Assembly: GCF_000262245.1 (NCBI RefSeq)
Contig: NZ_AJSX01000007.1
Location: 220,784 to 284,783, forward strand
Origin: Pasteurella bettyae CCUG 2042
GTDB taxonomy: Bacteria > Pseudomonadota > Gammaproteobacteria > Enterobacterales > Pasteurellaceae
Reading direction: 5' to 3'
DNA length: 64,000 nt
Shown: one piece after another, positions 49,771 to 59,727 of the stretch
How the letters are laid out: every line of letters begins with the position of its first letter
Position numbering within the stretch: the first letter of the stretch is position 1
Notes under the pieces: generated by a model
Seen by the model: the letters and a program-made list of their open reading frames with translations, nothing else
Told to the model about the DNA's origin: nothing
Database searches by the model: none
Program-made: the position numbers and the translations under genes

Positions 49771-50820
49771 TTAGAAATCCTCAAAGTATTGTTGAATCAC
49801 TTTTGGATCTTTTGTTTGTGTTAAGGCTAATTGTAATAACACACGTGCTTTTTGCGGATTCAATGTACCTGAAGCCACAAAACCATATTTAGAATCATCT
49901 ACTTCAGCATCACGTGTTGTGTAACCCGTTGGCACACGAGATGAACGCACCACTACCACACCATCTTTCGCTGCCTTTTCTAAACGTTCTAAGTGTGCGG
50001 CATTCACGTTACCATTACCCACGCCCGCTGAAACAATACCTTGATAGCCCGCATCCAATAATGAATTTAACGGCTCAATTGGTGCATTAGAATAAGCATA
50101 AACAATACCCACTTTCGGTAAGCTGTCTAATTTATCTACGTTAAATGGTGTGTTTACGGTATGTTTACTTTCAGGTGAACGTTCATAATCCACTTTACTG
50201 TTATGGATGTAACCCAAGGTACCATAGTTTGGTGAATGGAATGTTTGTACTGCAGTAGTGCTCATTTTGGTCACGTCGCGCGCACCTAATACTTCATCAT
50301 TCATCGCCACTAATACGCCGCGACCAGATGATTTTTTATCGGTTGCCACGACGACAGCGTTATAAAGGTTTAATGGACCATCCGCACTTTTTTCTGTCGC
50401 AGGACGCATAGCCCCAACTAATACAATTGGTTTTTCACATTTTGCAGTAAGGTCTAAGAAATAAGCGGTTTCTTCCATGGTATCGGTACCGTGAGTAATC
50501 ACGAAACCATCTGTATCTTTACATTGTGCATTAATGGCTTTAGCTAATTTTAACCACACATCATCGCTCATATCTTGTGAACCAATCTTCACAATTTGCT
50601 CACCTTTTACATTCGCAAGTCGCTTAATTTCAGGCACAGCCTCAATTAATGCCTCAACATTGAGCTGTCCGGCTTTATAAGCAGAAGAAACAGCGGTTTC
50701 ACCGCTTCCGGCAATGGTGCCGCCAGTCGCTAAAATCGTAATATTGGGCAATTCCGCGGCTTGTGCGACCGAAAAACCTAGTCCAAGCATCATAAGTGCT
50801 GTTAATTTTTTTAATTGCAT
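49771..50820 (-). CDS. ansB: Periplasmic L-asparaginase II
   Basis: 349 residues from ATG 50820, with signal peptide [20 protein letters not shown] and cleavage after AQA. The type II asparaginase motifs are [14 protein letters not shown] with the nucleophile Thr, [17 protein letters not shown] with the second Thr and Asp, and the Lys in [16 protein letters not shown]. It hydrolyses asparagine to aspartate and ammonia in the periplasm. The frame is open upstream into a tamA fragment without a stop, so a 531-residue fusion starting at 51366 is possible; GGTGGC before ATG 50820 allows separate translation. It lacks its own promoter region. Confidence 0.95.
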   Translation of the reverse strand: MQLKKLTALMMLGLGFSVAQAAELPNITILATGGTIAGSGETAVSSAYKAGQLNVEALIEAVPEIKRLANVKGEQIVKIGSQDMSDDVWLKLAKAINAQCKDTDGFVITHGTDTMEETAYFLDLTAKCEKPIVLVGAMRPATEKSADGPLNLYNAVVVATDKKSSGRGVLVAMNDEVLGARDVTKMSTTAVQTFHSPNYGTLGYIHNSKVDYERSPESKHTVNTPFNVDKLDSLPKVGIVYAYSNAPIEPLNSLLDAGYQGIVSAGVGNGNVNAAHLERLEKAAKDGVVVVRSSRVPTGYTTRDAEVDDSKYGFVASGTLNPQKARVLLQLALTQTKDPKVIQQYFEDF

Positions 50821-51366
50821 GCGCCACCATGCTTCATGGGTTTCTGGGCTGATTTCTAAGCGAGAAATTTGGAATTTTCCATCAAGATAGCCGCGAGCAA
50901 GGGCAAGATTTGAAATACTACTTTTATAATCATCGTATTTTTGATGCTCAACTAACTCGCCTTGTTTTGGCAAGTTTTTACGGAGTGCCGTGAAGTTTTC
51001 ATCTTCTGCTGCTTCGCCTGTAATTTCAACGTCTGTTCCAGCAATTTTACTTGGCTCACCCGGAGTGACATTCGCAATAAGTAAATCTCGTTGACCTTTG
51101 CGTTTTTTTAATTCAAAGGCCACGGAAGAACCATAATAACCGAAGACTCGAAGGCCTTTATCAACAGCATTTGAAACTAATTGTTTATAACGATCTGAGC
51201 CGTCCATCTCACCTTTATCAATAAGTTTGACATTCATGTCAGTGTTGCGAATAGCACGCTCACCCTTGATCCCGCGGATCTCAATATCCACGGTTTGTTC
51301 TGCAAGGGCTGAAAAACTCATCCATCCAAGCAAAATTGCGGTTATTTTTAACGAAATTTTTTTCAT
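50821..51366 (-). pseudogene. tamA: 5' fragment of tamA fused in frame to ansB
   Basis: 182 residues: a signal peptide (first 22), then the POTRA region of the outer-membrane assembly factor TamA, with [40 protein letters not shown] and [20 protein letters not shown]. It breaks off at HEAWWR, just where ansB's ATG begins; the third POTRA and the whole beta-barrel (about 400 residues) are missing. TamA inserts autotransporters with TamB, so this fragment cannot do that. The natural tamA promoter and start probably drive ansB now. Confidence 0.85.
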
Positions 51367-51554
51367 TTTATTACAAGCTAAACTTTAAAAAAGATCCACA
51401 TCAAACCGCTTTAGTTTACCGATAAAATAAGGGGATTACCAACGCAATTATAGATGGCATTTGAAATTTTTATGTGCGTGTGAGCGTTAATACGACAATG
51501 CGATCAAAGAAAGAGTTTCCTGAGATCTGAAAAAATAACGGTTTTTCTATTTAT

Positions 51555-51989
51555 TCATACAGTTAACCAAAATGTAACTGGGCCATCATTGGTGAGGCTC
51601 ACTTGCATATCTGCTGCAAATTGTCCGTTAGCAACGGTCACTTTTTCTGTACATTTTTGCGAAAAATATTCATATAATTCGTTAGCTAATGCTGGTGCGG
51701 CACCTTTTGAGAAACTTGGTCGTAGCCCTTTTTGTGTGTCTGCAGCTAAAGTAAATTGGGATACCACAAGCACTTCGCCACCGATTTGTTGCACGTTTAA
51801 ATTCATTTTGTCATTTTCATCACTGAAAATACGGTAATTTAACACTTTCTCAGCGAGCTTATCTGCTTTGGCTTGGTCGTCTTCTTTTTCCACGCCTAAT
51901 AAAACCAATAATCCCTTGCCGATTTGTCCCACAATTTGACCTTCAACTTCCACTTTAGCTTGAGTCACATGCTGGATTAATGCAATCAT
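51555..51989 (-). CDS. dtd: D-aminoacyl-tRNA deacylase
   Basis: 144 residues from ATG 51989 ([17 protein letters not shown]). Family motifs: [16 protein letters not shown] segment (read as [20 protein letters not shown] in part) and the Gly-cis-Pro group near [12 protein letters not shown]. It removes D-amino acids from mischarged tRNA. The ATG overlaps the yihY stop (ATGA), so it is translationally coupled as the last gene of ychJ-yihY-dtd. Confidence 0.95.
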   Translation of the reverse strand: MIALIQHVTQAKVEVEGQIVGQIGKGLLVLLGVEKEDDQAKADKLAEKVLNYRIFSDENDKMNLNVQQIGGEVLVVSQFTLAADTQKGLRPSFSKGAAPALANELYEYFSQKCTEKVTVANGQFAADMQVSLTNDGPVTFWLTV

Positions 51990-52810
51990 TTTACTTCCTC
52001 TAAATTTGTTTGATTCATTGACTGCACTTCTGCAAGCACTGCAGCTAACTGTGCACCGAATAACACCACCGTCCAGCTGATTTGAATCCACAATAACATG
52101 ATCGGCAGTGTTGCCATGGCGCCATAAATTAATTGATAAGATGGGAAGGTGGTGATGTACCAAGTAAAAGCTTGTTTCCCTAAAGTGAAGAAGATTGCCG
52201 CAATTAATGCACCTGCGGCAGAATGTTTGATGCTGACTTTCTTATTTGGCACGACCATATAAATAAGCGTGAAGATAAACCAAGTAGAAAGAAATGGCAC
52301 AAAACTGAGTAGTTTTAAGCTAAAAGAGAGCGTTTCCGATTGCACAAATACAGATTTGACGTATGAACTTGCCGCAATGCTGGTACCGATTAAAAGCGGA
52401 CCGAGCGTTAAAATGAGCCAGTAAATGGCAAATGAAGTAAAGATCGGGCGATTACTGGTGTCTTGCCAAATGCCATTGAGTGTACGGTCGATAGAGTTAA
52501 TGAGCATTAATGCCACTAAAATCAAACTCACAATTCCCACGGCGCTCATTTGCTTGGAATTATGGACGAATTCATCAATATATTGTCCCACAACATCACT
52601 CGCGGAAGGGGCGAAATTGGTGAAGATGAATTCTTTCAATGCACCTGTTACCTCGTTAAAAACGGGAAAGGCGGAGAAAATTGAAAACACTACCATAATT
52701 AATGGCACAATGGCGAGCATGGTGCTGTAGGTGAGTGAACCGGCGGCTTGCGTTAATTTATTTTCTTGAGAACGCTGCCAGAATAATGCGAGAAAAGAGG
52801 TTAAGGTCAT
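51986..52810 (-). CDS. yihY: YihY/BrkB family inner-membrane protein
   Basis: 274 residues from ATG 52810 ([17 protein letters not shown]), with GGAGG well placed upstream and a TAATG overlap with the ychJ stop. About six transmembrane segments, with [19 protein letters not shown] at the start and [20 protein letters not shown] later. Once called RNase BN in error; its function is unsettled, perhaps transport. It belongs to a tight set with dtd and ychJ. Confidence 0.92.
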   Translation of the reverse strand: MTLTSFLALFWQRSQENKLTQAAGSLTYSTMLAIVPLIMVVFSIFSAFPVFNEVTGALKEFIFTNFAPSASDVVGQYIDEFVHNSKQMSAVGIVSLILVALMLINSIDRTLNGIWQDTSNRPIFTSFAIYWLILTLGPLLIGTSIAASSYVKSVFVQSETLSFSLKLLSFVPFLSTWFIFTLIYMVVPNKKVSIKHSAAGALIAAIFFTLGKQAFTWYITTFPSYQLIYGAMATLPIMLLWIQISWTVVLFGAQLAAVLAEVQSMNQTNLEEVK

Positions 52811-53283
52811 TAGAGCAAGCCTCCACAACAATGTTTAAATTTCTTCCCTGAACCACAAACACAAGGCTGTTTATTGCTTGGGAGCGGCACAGTGGGGTCC
52901 ACAAAATACCAACGTCCATCGATTTTTACAAAAAGAGAATATTCGTGATGCACTTGCGGCTGTTCGCTGCCTTGAAAATGTGCTTTAAATTCAACCGTAC
53001 TTTGTGTTTTGGTTAAGGTTTCTGTTTTGATAATGTCTAAACCGAGCCATTGCGTTTCATTAGCCCAATCTTGCAGGGCTTTTTCATCTAATAAGGTTTG
53101 TTGGCTTGGCACAGTGGTTTGCACGATATAAGGAATATTTTTGAGCACAAATGCTGAATAGCGGGAACGCATAAGTTGTTCCGCTGTTTCTGGAAACATA
53201 TTGCCTGAATGAAAGCGTCCGCAACAATCTTCGTAAGAAAGCGAAGATTGGCACGGACAAAGTGCGGTCGTTTTAGCCGACAT
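52810..53283 (-). CDS. ychJ: YchJ-family SEC-C zinc-motif protein
   Basis: 157 residues with a Cys-rich group at each end: [17 protein letters not shown] at the N-terminus and [15 protein letters not shown] at the C-terminus, the latter the SEC-C zinc motif also found on SecA. The middle part ([20 protein letters not shown]) is the UPF0225/YchJ domain. Function unknown. It starts one base after the yiiM stop and overlaps yihY. Confidence 0.92.
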   Translation of the reverse strand: MSAKTTALCPCQSSLSYEDCCGRFHSGNMFPETAEQLMRSRYSAFVLKNIPYIVQTTVPSQQTLLDEKALQDWANETQWLGLDIIKTETLTKTQSTVEFKAHFQGSEQPQVHHEYSLFVKIDGRWYFVDPTVPLPSNKQPCVCGSGKKFKHCCGGLL

Positions 53284-53284
53284 T

Positions 53285-53950
53285 TTAGGCCGCCTGCTGT
53301 AAATTACGTAATTGTGAGTTAACAGAACGTTTAAACGCTGGCGCTAATTCCTCAATGGCTAAGGCTTCTTCTAATTCTGCGACACTTGAAGGAGCAGAAA
53401 GTAGCGTGTTTAAACGACGAATTGTCCATTCTGGATAAGGACGATGTTGCAAGATGAGTTCATCGCCTTGATGAATTTCACCTTCTTCGATCACGCGAAC
53501 ATACCAGCCTGTCCAACCTGATTGATGAATAACCTCTCTTGCATTCTCATTCTTGGTATTATGAGATAAACGTTTGCAAGGTTTACGTGGTTGAGAGACT
53601 TCTAAAAGCGTAGTGCCAATTTTGTAACGATCGCCTATACAAACATTATCTTCATGTAAGCCTGATACGACAAAGTTTTCACCGTAAATGGCACTACCGT
53701 GGAAATCAAACTTTTCACCAAGCAGCTCGTTTAAAGCGTCGAAAGACACATCAGACATAAAAAACAAGGCTTTATCAACACCACCGTGATGGGCTTTTAA
53801 ACCAACATCGTTACCTTCTGCACCAAGCGTGTGCACTTTTACCATCGGTACCGGTTTTTTACGGATAGCACTTTCATATGAGCTGCCATAAGGGAACGTT
53901 AAGGTTTCTATCAATCCTGTTTTAATAATAAGAATTTTTGCGTTTGACAT
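53285..53950 (-). CDS. yiiM: YiiM-type MOSC-domain protein
   Basis: 221 residues. The MOSC domain has [42 protein letters not shown] and the catalytic-type Cys in [13 protein letters not shown]; the C-terminal 3-alpha domain follows ([19 protein letters not shown]). E. coli YiiM, with molybdenum cofactor, detoxifies N-hydroxylated base analogues. It leads the yiiM-ychJ-yihY-dtd operon. Confidence 0.93.
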   Translation of the reverse strand: MSNAKILIIKTGLIETLTFPYGSSYESAIRKKPVPMVKVHTLGAEGNDVGLKAHHGGVDKALFFMSDVSFDALNELLGEKFDFHGSAIYGENFVVSGLHEDNVCIGDRYKIGTTLLEVSQPRKPCKRLSHNTKNENAREVIHQSGWTGWYVRVIEEGEIHQGDELILQHRPYPEWTIRRLNTLLSAPSSVAELEEALAIEELAPAFKRSVNSQLRNLQQAA

Positions 53951-54073
53951 CTATTTTTCCTGCTTTGAGTTAGTTTTGATAAATTATACCGTAAAATCAC
54001 TTAAATTTTGACCGCACTTCGTTTTTTCCTTATCATTCGTCTTAAATAAAACCAACAAAACAAAAGAATCTTT

Positions 54074-55573
54074 ATGCAATATTCTCTCGCACGTACCGAA
54101 CAAGGTCAAACCCTTGGCATTACCGCAAAAATGGCAAACCGTCATGGTCTGATCGCTGGGGCGACAGGGACGGGTAAAACCGTAACATTACGTAAAATGG
54201 CGGAGGCGTTCAGTGATGATGGCGTACCAGTCTTTTTAGTCGATGTAAAAGGTGATTTGTCTGGTTTAGTCAAAGCTGGCACATTCAGTGGCAAAGTGGC
54301 AGAACGCATTGAGCAATTTGATTTAGGTGGCGAGAGTTATTTAAATGGTTATCCTGTGTCATTTTGGGACGTATTTGGTGAAACAGGTATCCCACTTCGC
54401 ACCACGATTTCTGAGATGGGGCCATTATTACTTTCCCGTTTATTAAATTTAAACGTAACCGAAGAAGGCTTATTAAACCTCGTATTCCGTGTTGCAGATG
54501 ATAAAGGCTTGCTACTCATTGACTTAAAAGATTTACGCACAATGCTTAAATTTGTGGCAGAGAATGCAAAAACCTTCCAAGTAGAATATGGTAATGTTTC
54601 AGCCGCGAGTGTAGGGGCGATTCAACGTGCCTTACTGACACTTGAAAATGAAGGGGCGACCAATCTTTTTGGTGAGCCGGCATTAAATCTTGAAGATTGG
54701 TTACAAACCCGTGATGGTCGTGGTGTGATCAATGTTTTAAATTCTGAAAAATTAATTAATTCCCCAAGAATGTATAGTGCGTTCTTGCTTTGGTTAATGT
54801 CTGAATTATTTGAGCAATTGCCGGAAGTCGGCGATCCAGATAAACCAAAATTTGTGATGTTCTTCGATGAAGCACACTTACTTTTTGATGGCGCACCGAG
54901 TGTGTTGGTGGACAAAGTGGAACAAGTGGTTCGTTTAATCCGTTCTAAAGGGGTAGGGATTTATTTTGTAACCCACAATCCATTAGATTTACCGGATACC
55001 GTGTTAGGCCAATTAGGTAACCGCGTTCAACACGCATTACGTGCTTTCACGCCACGCGATCAAAAAGCGGTGAAATCCGCAGCAGAAACGTTCCGTTCAA
55101 ATCCTGCTGTCAATGTGGTTGAAACCATTTCAACTTTAGGTGTGGGCCAAGCATTAATTTCATTCTTAGATGAAAAAGGCATGCCAACGCCCGTTGAAGT
55201 GGCGTATGTTTATCCGCCAAAAAGCCAACTTGCACCGATTACTGAAGAAGAGCGAGCAGCGTGGGTGAAAGACGATGATCTTTATGCATTTTATAAAGAT
55301 TACGTGGATAATGAGTCAGCTTTCGAAGTGTTAAATGTGCAAGCGGATTTAGCAGCAGTGCAACAAAAACAAGCCGAACAAGCGCAGCAAGAGGAAGAGA
55401 GCGGTTTATTTGGTCGCTTAAGCCGTATGATTTTTGGAACACAAAAACGCGGGGATAAACTTTCTTCGACAGAACAAATTGTGAATAGCGTGGCAAAATC
55501 AGTCGGTCGCAATATTCGTAATGAAGTGACCAAACAAATCATGCGTGGTATCTTAGGGGCATTGAAAAAATAA
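54074..55573 (+). CDS. yjgR: YjgR/DUF853 HerA-like ATPase
   Basis: 499 residues. Walker A is [13 protein letters not shown] (about residue 30) and the Walker B helix [35 protein letters not shown] is the sensor region. DUF853 proteins belong to the HerA-FtsK superfamily of hexameric ATPases and their role is unknown. A polar, Gln-rich stretch precedes the C-terminal basic tail. It is monocistronic and divergent from yiiM; an uptake core lies at about 54010 in the gap and another just after the stop (55582). Confidence 0.9.
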   Translation: MQYSLARTEQGQTLGITAKMANRHGLIAGATGTGKTVTLRKMAEAFSDDGVPVFLVDVKGDLSGLVKAGTFSGKVAERIEQFDLGGESYLNGYPVSFWDVFGETGIPLRTTISEMGPLLLSRLLNLNVTEEGLLNLVFRVADDKGLLLIDLKDLRTMLKFVAENAKTFQVEYGNVSAASVGAIQRALLTLENEGATNLFGEPALNLEDWLQTRDGRGVINVLNSEKLINSPRMYSAFLLWLMSELFEQLPEVGDPDKPKFVMFFDEAHLLFDGAPSVLVDKVEQVVRLIRSKGVGIYFVTHNPLDLPDTVLGQLGNRVQHALRAFTPRDQKAVKSAAETFRSNPAVNVVETISTLGVGQALISFLDEKGMPTPVEVAYVYPPKSQLAPITEEERAAWVKDDDLYAFYKDYVDNESAFEVLNVQADLAAVQQKQAEQAQQEEESGLFGRLSRMIFGTQKRGDKLSSTEQIVNSVAKSVGRNIRNEVTKQIMRGILGALKK

Positions 55574-55622
55574 CGAAAATTTGACCGCACTTTGCGGCAA
55601 GAATGATAAAAAGGAGATGATT

Positions 55623-56381
55623 ATGTCTGATGTATTTCACTTAAACCTGACTAAAGCACAATTAAAAGGTGCCACATTAGCTATCGTGCCGGGCGATCCA
55701 GCGCGTAGTGAACGTATTGCTAAGAAGCTTGATAATCCTGAGTTTCTTGCAAGCACACGTGAATACACTTCTTGGTTAGGCTATTTAAATGGTCAACCGG
55801 TAGTCGTATGTTCAACTGGTATTGGTGGTCCTTCTACGTCTATCTGTGTGGAAGAGCTGGCTCAGCTTGGCGTACGTACATTCTTACGTATTGGTACAAC
55901 AGGCGCAATTCAACCACATATCAATGTAGGTGATGTTCTTGTTACAACGGGTGCAGTCCGCCTTGATGGTGCAAGCTGTCACTTTGCGCCAATTGAATAT
56001 CCAGCAGTGGCAAATTTTGAATGTACCACGGCACTTTTCAATGCGGCTAAAGAAAAAGGTATTGAGCCATTTGTAGGAATTACAGCCTCTTCAGATACTT
56101 TCTATCCAGGTCAAGAACGTTATGATACCTACAGTGGTAAAGTATATCGTGATTACCAAGGCTTGTTAAAACAATGGCAAGATCTCAATGTGATGAACTA
56201 TGAGATGGAGTCAGCCACATTATTTACGATGTGTAATGCCCTTGGCTTACGAGCAGGTATGGTGGCAGGTGTGATTGTGAACCGTACACAACAAGAAATT
56301 CCAAATGAAGCAACCATGAAAGATACGGAAGATAAGGCAGTATCAGTGGTAGTGGAAGCAGCAAGAAAATTGTTAGCATAA
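55623..56381 (+). CDS. udp: Uridine phosphorylase
   Basis: 252 residues from ATG 55623 ([13 protein letters not shown]), preceded by AAGGAGATG. It shows the NP-I family motifs: [30 protein letters not shown] segment ([12 protein letters not shown]), [19 protein letters not shown] and [17 protein letters not shown] with the uridine-binding Met-Glu. It splits uridine to uracil and ribose-1-phosphate for salvage. A strong terminator follows. Confidence 0.96.
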   Translation: MSDVFHLNLTKAQLKGATLAIVPGDPARSERIAKKLDNPEFLASTREYTSWLGYLNGQPVVVCSTGIGGPSTSICVEELAQLGVRTFLRIGTTGAIQPHINVGDVLVTTGAVRLDGASCHFAPIEYPAVANFECTTALFNAAKEKGIEPFVGITASSDTFYPGQERYDTYSGKVYRDYQGLLKQWQDLNVMNYEMESATLFTMCNALGLRAGMVAGVIVNRTQQEIPNEATMKDTEDKAVSVVVEAARKLLA

Positions 56382-56387
56382 TGTGTA

Positions 56388-56420
56388 AAAGGCGTTTTTA
56401 ATAAAAACGCCTTTATTTTT
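56388..56420 (+). terminator. Terminator of udp
   Basis: AAAGGCGTTTTTA pairs with TAAAAACGCCTTT followed by ATTTTT, 6 bases past the stop. The stem core AAGGCGTTTT recurs in the glpT terminator at 57953. Confidence 0.85.
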
Positions 56421-56509
56421 TACCATATTAAAACAAGTGAATTCTGCTATTTCGCCTCTGAAAATATTTTTATCTCAATATTTAATTTTTTTTCAAAATG
56501 CTGCAAAAA

Positions 56510-56525
56510 TGTGATGCGCGTCACA
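56510..56525 (+). promoter_or_regulatory. CRP-binding site of glpT
   Basis: TGTGATGCGCGTCACA has both perfect TGTGA/TCACA half-sites and lies in an AAAAA...AAAATT context as in the full consensus. Its centre is 78 bases before the glpT ATG; CATTAA at 56544-56549 could be the -10 of a class II promoter. Cyclic-AMP control of glycerol-3-phosphate uptake is expected. Confidence 0.8.
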
Positions 56526-56593
56526 AAATTCGCTCTCCTTTTTCATTAAAATTCTAAAACTCTAAACAGTATTTTTACTAGAAAGGATTCATT

Positions 56594-57949
56594 ATGAGCA
56601 GTACAACAAATCTTTCATCAAGAATGAATGGTATGAATAGTAGTTATTCAACCGAAATCAAAAGTAAATATTTAAAATATCAGCTTCATTCTCTTATCGG
56701 TGTTTTTATTGGTTACATGTGTTACTACATTGTCCGTAATAACTTCGTCCTATCCACTCCCTATCTGGCAGAAAAATTAGAGCTTTCTAAGACGCAAATT
56801 GGTTTACTGACATCCTCTTTGCTGATTACATACGGGTGTAGCAAAGGCGCAATGAGTATCTTGGCAGATAAAGCTAATCCTCGCTACTTTATGGCTTTAG
56901 GGCTTCTTCTTTGTATTCTTATTAATATTATGATGGGGTTCTCAACAAGCTTCTATTTATTCGTAGGATTAGTCATTTTATTAGGGGTATTCCAGGGAAT
57001 GGGGGTTGGTCCTTCAATTATTACTGTTGGATATTGGTATCCACGTAGCCAACGTGGGCGAGCAAGTACAACTTGGAATGTATCACATAATTTAGGTGGT
57101 GGTATTGTGGCTCCTATTGTAGGTGCTAGTCTTGCTTATCTCGGTTCTGAACAATGGGAAATTTCTACTTATGTTGTACCGAGTATCATTGCCTTAATTG
57201 GTGTTTTCCTTGTGTTATTTTTTGTGAAACGCCGTCCTGCTGAAGAAGGACTGCCAACCGTTGAGGAAATGTATAACGAAGAAACGGTTAATACAAAATT
57301 AAAAGGTCATTTATCTGAAAAACCAGAAAACATGACTGCATTCCAAATTTTTTATAAATTTGTCGTTAAAAACCCTAATTCTTGGTATCTCGTTGGTGTT
57401 GATATTTTCACCTATATGGTTCGTTTTGGTATGTTAACTTGGATTCCGCTTTATCTTCTTAAAGAAAAAGGTCTTACTAAAACAGATATGGGCACTGCAT
57501 TTATGATTTTTGAATGGGCAGCTATTCCATCAACACTCATTGCTGGATGGTTAATTGATAAATTTTTCCGTGGAAAAATTATGTATTTACCAATGATTTG
57601 TATGACGATTGTCTTCTTCTGTGTATTCGGCTACATGAACTCAGAATCTATTTTTGCCATTATTTTATTCTCTGCAATAGTTGGGTGTTTGGTCTATATT
57701 CCTCAATCGATGGTTGCAGTACAAGCAATGGAAGTTATTCCTAGTTTTGCATTAGGATCTGCAGTAGGGTTACGTGGATTTATGAGTTATATCGTTGGCT
57801 CCACATTTGGTACAACATTGTTTGGTTTTGTTGTAGATAAATTTGGTTGGAGTAGTGGATTCTATACCATCATGTGTGGTGCGGTGATGTGTTTTATTTT
57901 CTGCTATTTATCTCACCGTGGCTTGCAAAAAATTCTTAATATGCAATAA
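56594..57949 (+). CDS. glpT: Glycerol-3-phosphate:phosphate antiporter GlpT
   Basis: 451 residues with about twelve transmembrane segments and the organophosphate:phosphate antiporter signatures: GVFIGYMCYYIVRNNFVLS with the substrate Arg, GCSKGAMSILADKANPRYF, and GVFQGMGVGPSIITVGYWYP; a second Arg pair sits in VRFGMLTWIPLYLL. It takes up glycerol-3-phosphate in exchange for phosphate. GAAAGGA precedes the ATG, and a CRP site lies upstream. Its base composition looks more AT-rich than udp and yjgR before it. Confidence 0.96.
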   Translation: MSSTTNLSSRMNGMNSSYSTEIKSKYLKYQLHSLIGVFIGYMCYYIVRNNFVLSTPYLAEKLELSKTQIGLLTSSLLITYGCSKGAMSILADKANPRYFMALGLLLCILINIMMGFSTSFYLFVGLVILLGVFQGMGVGPSIITVGYWYPRSQRGRASTTWNVSHNLGGGIVAPIVGASLAYLGSEQWEISTYVVPSIIALIGVFLVLFFVKRRPAEEGLPTVEEMYNEETVNTKLKGHLSEKPENMTAFQIFYKFVVKNPNSWYLVGVDIFTYMVRFGMLTWIPLYLLKEKGLTKTDMGTAFMIFEWAAIPSTLIAGWLIDKFFRGKIMYLPMICMTIVFFCVFGYMNSESIFAIILFSAIVGCLVYIPQSMVAVQAMEVIPSFALGSAVGLRGFMSYIVGSTFGTTLFGFVVDKFGWSSGFYTIMCGAVMCFIFCYLSHRGLQKILNMQ

Positions 57950-57952
57950 ACG

Positions 57953-57987
57953 AAAAAGGCGTTTTGAATTAAAACGCCTTTTTTATT
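57953..57987 (+). terminator. Terminator of glpT
   Basis: AAAAAGGCGTTTT, GAATT loop, AAAACGCCTTTTTTATT. It is palindromic enough to serve the convergent aroE-like fragment too. Confidence 0.85.
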
Positions 57988-57992
57988 GAGCC

Positions 57993-58280
57993 TTAACTAT
58001 TTGCCCTTGCAAAAGCAGCGGCTTCAGCAACTAATTGATCATCAGGTCGAATGCCTGTGTAGAGCTCAAATTGTTCGACGGCTTGTAGCACAATTACTTC
58101 AGCACCAGAAATAGTTTGTTTACCTTGCTGTTGAGCAAGTTGGATAAATGGTGTTTCAGCAGGAATCGCCACCACATCAAAAGCGGTTTGAGCTTGCTGA
58201 ATGAGATTTTCAGGAAAGGCGAGATCAAATTCTTCTTTTCCACCTTTCATCCCAATTGGCGTAACGTTGACTAAAATGTC
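57993..58280 (-). pseudogene. 3' fragment of a shikimate dehydrogenase-like gene
   Basis: The minus strand reads DILVNVTPIGMKGGKEEFDL on through QQGKQTISGAEVIVLQAVEQ to a normal C-terminus FARANS, about 95 residues. This matches the end of the AroE-like (SdhL) protein of H. influenzae as I remember it, where the same D-I-L-V-N-V begins. The first about 175 residues are gone. The homology stops at base 58280, within 2 bases of the start of the 41-bp repeat, so a recombination or insertion event there removed the 5' part. No start with a ribosome site remains. Confidence 0.85.
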
Positions 58281-58319
58281 CGGTATTATTTAGCAGTTGC
58301 ACAAAGACCGAAAATTTAA
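58279..58319. repeat. 41-bp repeat, copy 2
   Basis: TCCGGTATTATTTAGCAGTT continues through CACAAAGACCG to AATTTAA; one base differs from the copy at 49698, same orientation. It marks the break of the aroE-like gene. A hairpin AATGCCCTTAT.../GATAAGGGCATT follows at about 58336-58361. Confidence 0.85.
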
Positions 58320-58403
58320 ACAAAACCATACAAAAATGCCCTTATTTCGATAAGGGCATTATTTTTAATAAATGTATTTTACAGAATTCTACTTATTTTT
58401 CCA

Positions 58404-58721
58404 TTACTCACTTTTCCGTTTTCTTCTAAACAGTCTTTCTCGTTGCTCCTCTAGCAACATTTGTTCCATCATTGCAGGATAAGCCTGTTCGCAGAGAGCA
58501 ACGTATTCAGGTTGGGTGAGGTGTTCTCTAATTTTAGTCGGGCAACGTAGATAGATTTTATCTTCTGCAAAACTACTAATAATAGAAAGCATCTGATAAA
58601 GTTTCCCATCTTCGGTTTCAAACACTTCATCGGTAAATTGTATTTCAAAGATAGCGACCAAGACTTGATTATCAGTAATTTCATACGTTCCATAAAAGAC
58701 AAGTTGATAGCGAGGTAACAT
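58404..58721 (-). CDS. Small hypothetical protein
   Basis: 105 residues, acidic in the middle and with a basic tail (ERLFRRKRKSE). Segments such as PRYQLVFYGTYEITDNQVLV suggest a beta-rich start and the second half (PEYVALCEQAYPAMMEQMLLEEQ) is helical. I do not recognise the family. No signal peptide, membrane segment or ribosome site is clear. It lies between the 41-bp repeat and the divergent HslV-like gene. It may belong with the accessory genes that follow. Confidence 0.5.
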   Translation of the reverse strand: MLPRYQLVFYGTYEITDNQVLVAIFEIQFTDEVFETEDGKLYQMLSIISSFAEDKIYLRCPTKIREHLTQPEYVALCEQAYPAMMEQMLLEEQRERLFRRKRKSE

Positions 58722-58879
58722 AAGATACTGATTACTTTCGCTAAATGTTCTAAACTACTAAGCCTTTTTCAACCAACTTGTCTTATTATTCATTATTAAT
58801 AGATTTTATCTTTGTTGAACTTAATACTTTACGAAGTTAATAGCCTTTATTTAAAATTATTAGTAATAGCTAATAATAA

Positions 58880-58910
58880 TTGACATTTTGAATATATAAC
58901 GTAGTATAGT
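58880..58910 (+). promoter_or_regulatory. Sigma-70-type promoter before the HslV-like gene
   Basis: TTGACA at 58880-58885 is a perfect -35; TAGTAT at 58902 (16-base spacer) or TATAGT at 58905 (19-base spacer) could be the -10. The start codon is about 30 bases on. Confidence 0.55.
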
Positions 58911-58939
58911 TCCCTTTATATGATTTGCTTGATATAAAA

Positions 58940-59661
58940 ATGACAACAAATGTTTGTAATTTACTGCCTGATTCGAAAGTTTTTGCGTGTGATTCTAGGT
59001 GGTCCTATGAAACTGATGATTTTTTCTATTACATAGATGATTCAGGTTATGATAAGATTTGCTACACAGATAAGGTGTTAGCCGTTTTTGCAGGGAATGC
59101 ATCGGTAATAGATAGTCTAAAATCTGGATTAATAATGGTTGTATTGGTGATATGCCGTCCCCTGAAGGAGCTAGTATCATAGCGTATAATTTTGTTGATG
59201 ATACTCATTTTAAAAGGAATCATTCGTTTACTTTACCATCAAAGGATGTAGTGGAAGTTATTTTTTCTGGTTCAGGCACTCGTGATGCAATCAGAAGCTG
59301 GAGAAGCAATAAATGTGCTGTACAAGCTGTAAAGGACGCTTGTGTTACCGATCTCTATACTGGTGGAAGAGAAAAGTTTTTTGATATACAATCAAGAAAT
59401 AATAATATCAGTTCAACTCAATTAGAATTGTCCCAATTATTTAATTTACTACTAAGGGAGGGATTTGTTATGAAAAAACAAGTTTACCAAACAATGCCAT
59501 ATCCTCTGAAAGATTATGTAAATGATCCAGAAATAAGAAATGACTTATTTGCTCTTTCATCAGGAAAAGCTTCATTTGATGCCCCGTCTCCTGAAGCCGA
59601 AATGAAATGGGATGAAGAAGAAGTTCAAGAGCTGAATTTATTTTTTCAAAAATGTAGATAA
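58940..59661 (+). pseudogene. HslV-like Ntn hydrolase (proteasome-type), frameshifted
   Basis: The first part reads MTTNVCNLLPDSKVFACDSR, then GYDKICYTDKVLAVFAGNAS. This resembles HslV (MTT start with Thr nucleophile after Met removal; an Asp about residue 18; a Lys about 40; KVLAGFAG). The frame ends at 59182. Shifting by one base at the AAAA run near 59117-59121 continues as KIWINNGCIGDMPSPEGASI and runs to a stop at 59661, about 240 residues in all. HslV itself is about 175 and is next to hslU; no unfoldase gene is here. Gene start is set at the MTT. Pseudogene, programmed shift or sequence error cannot be told apart. Confidence 0.65.
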
Positions 59662-59684
59662 TAAGCTCTAATCTTACATAAACT

Positions 59685-59716
59685 AAAGCAATCCCTCATA
59701 GGATTGCTTTTTTATT
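59685..59716 (+). terminator. Terminator of the HslV-like gene
   Basis: AAAGCAATCC, a CTCATA loop, GGATTGCTTTTTTATT. Strong hairpin plus T-run. The same stem AAGCAATCC is found at 60992 beyond the transposase. Confidence 0.8.
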
Positions 59717-59727
59717 TAATTATGCAT

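Noticed and set aside
51990..52163. N-terminal extension of dtd
   Set aside because: It is the opposite reading of yihY's 3' end; Dtd is 144 residues from ATG 51989.
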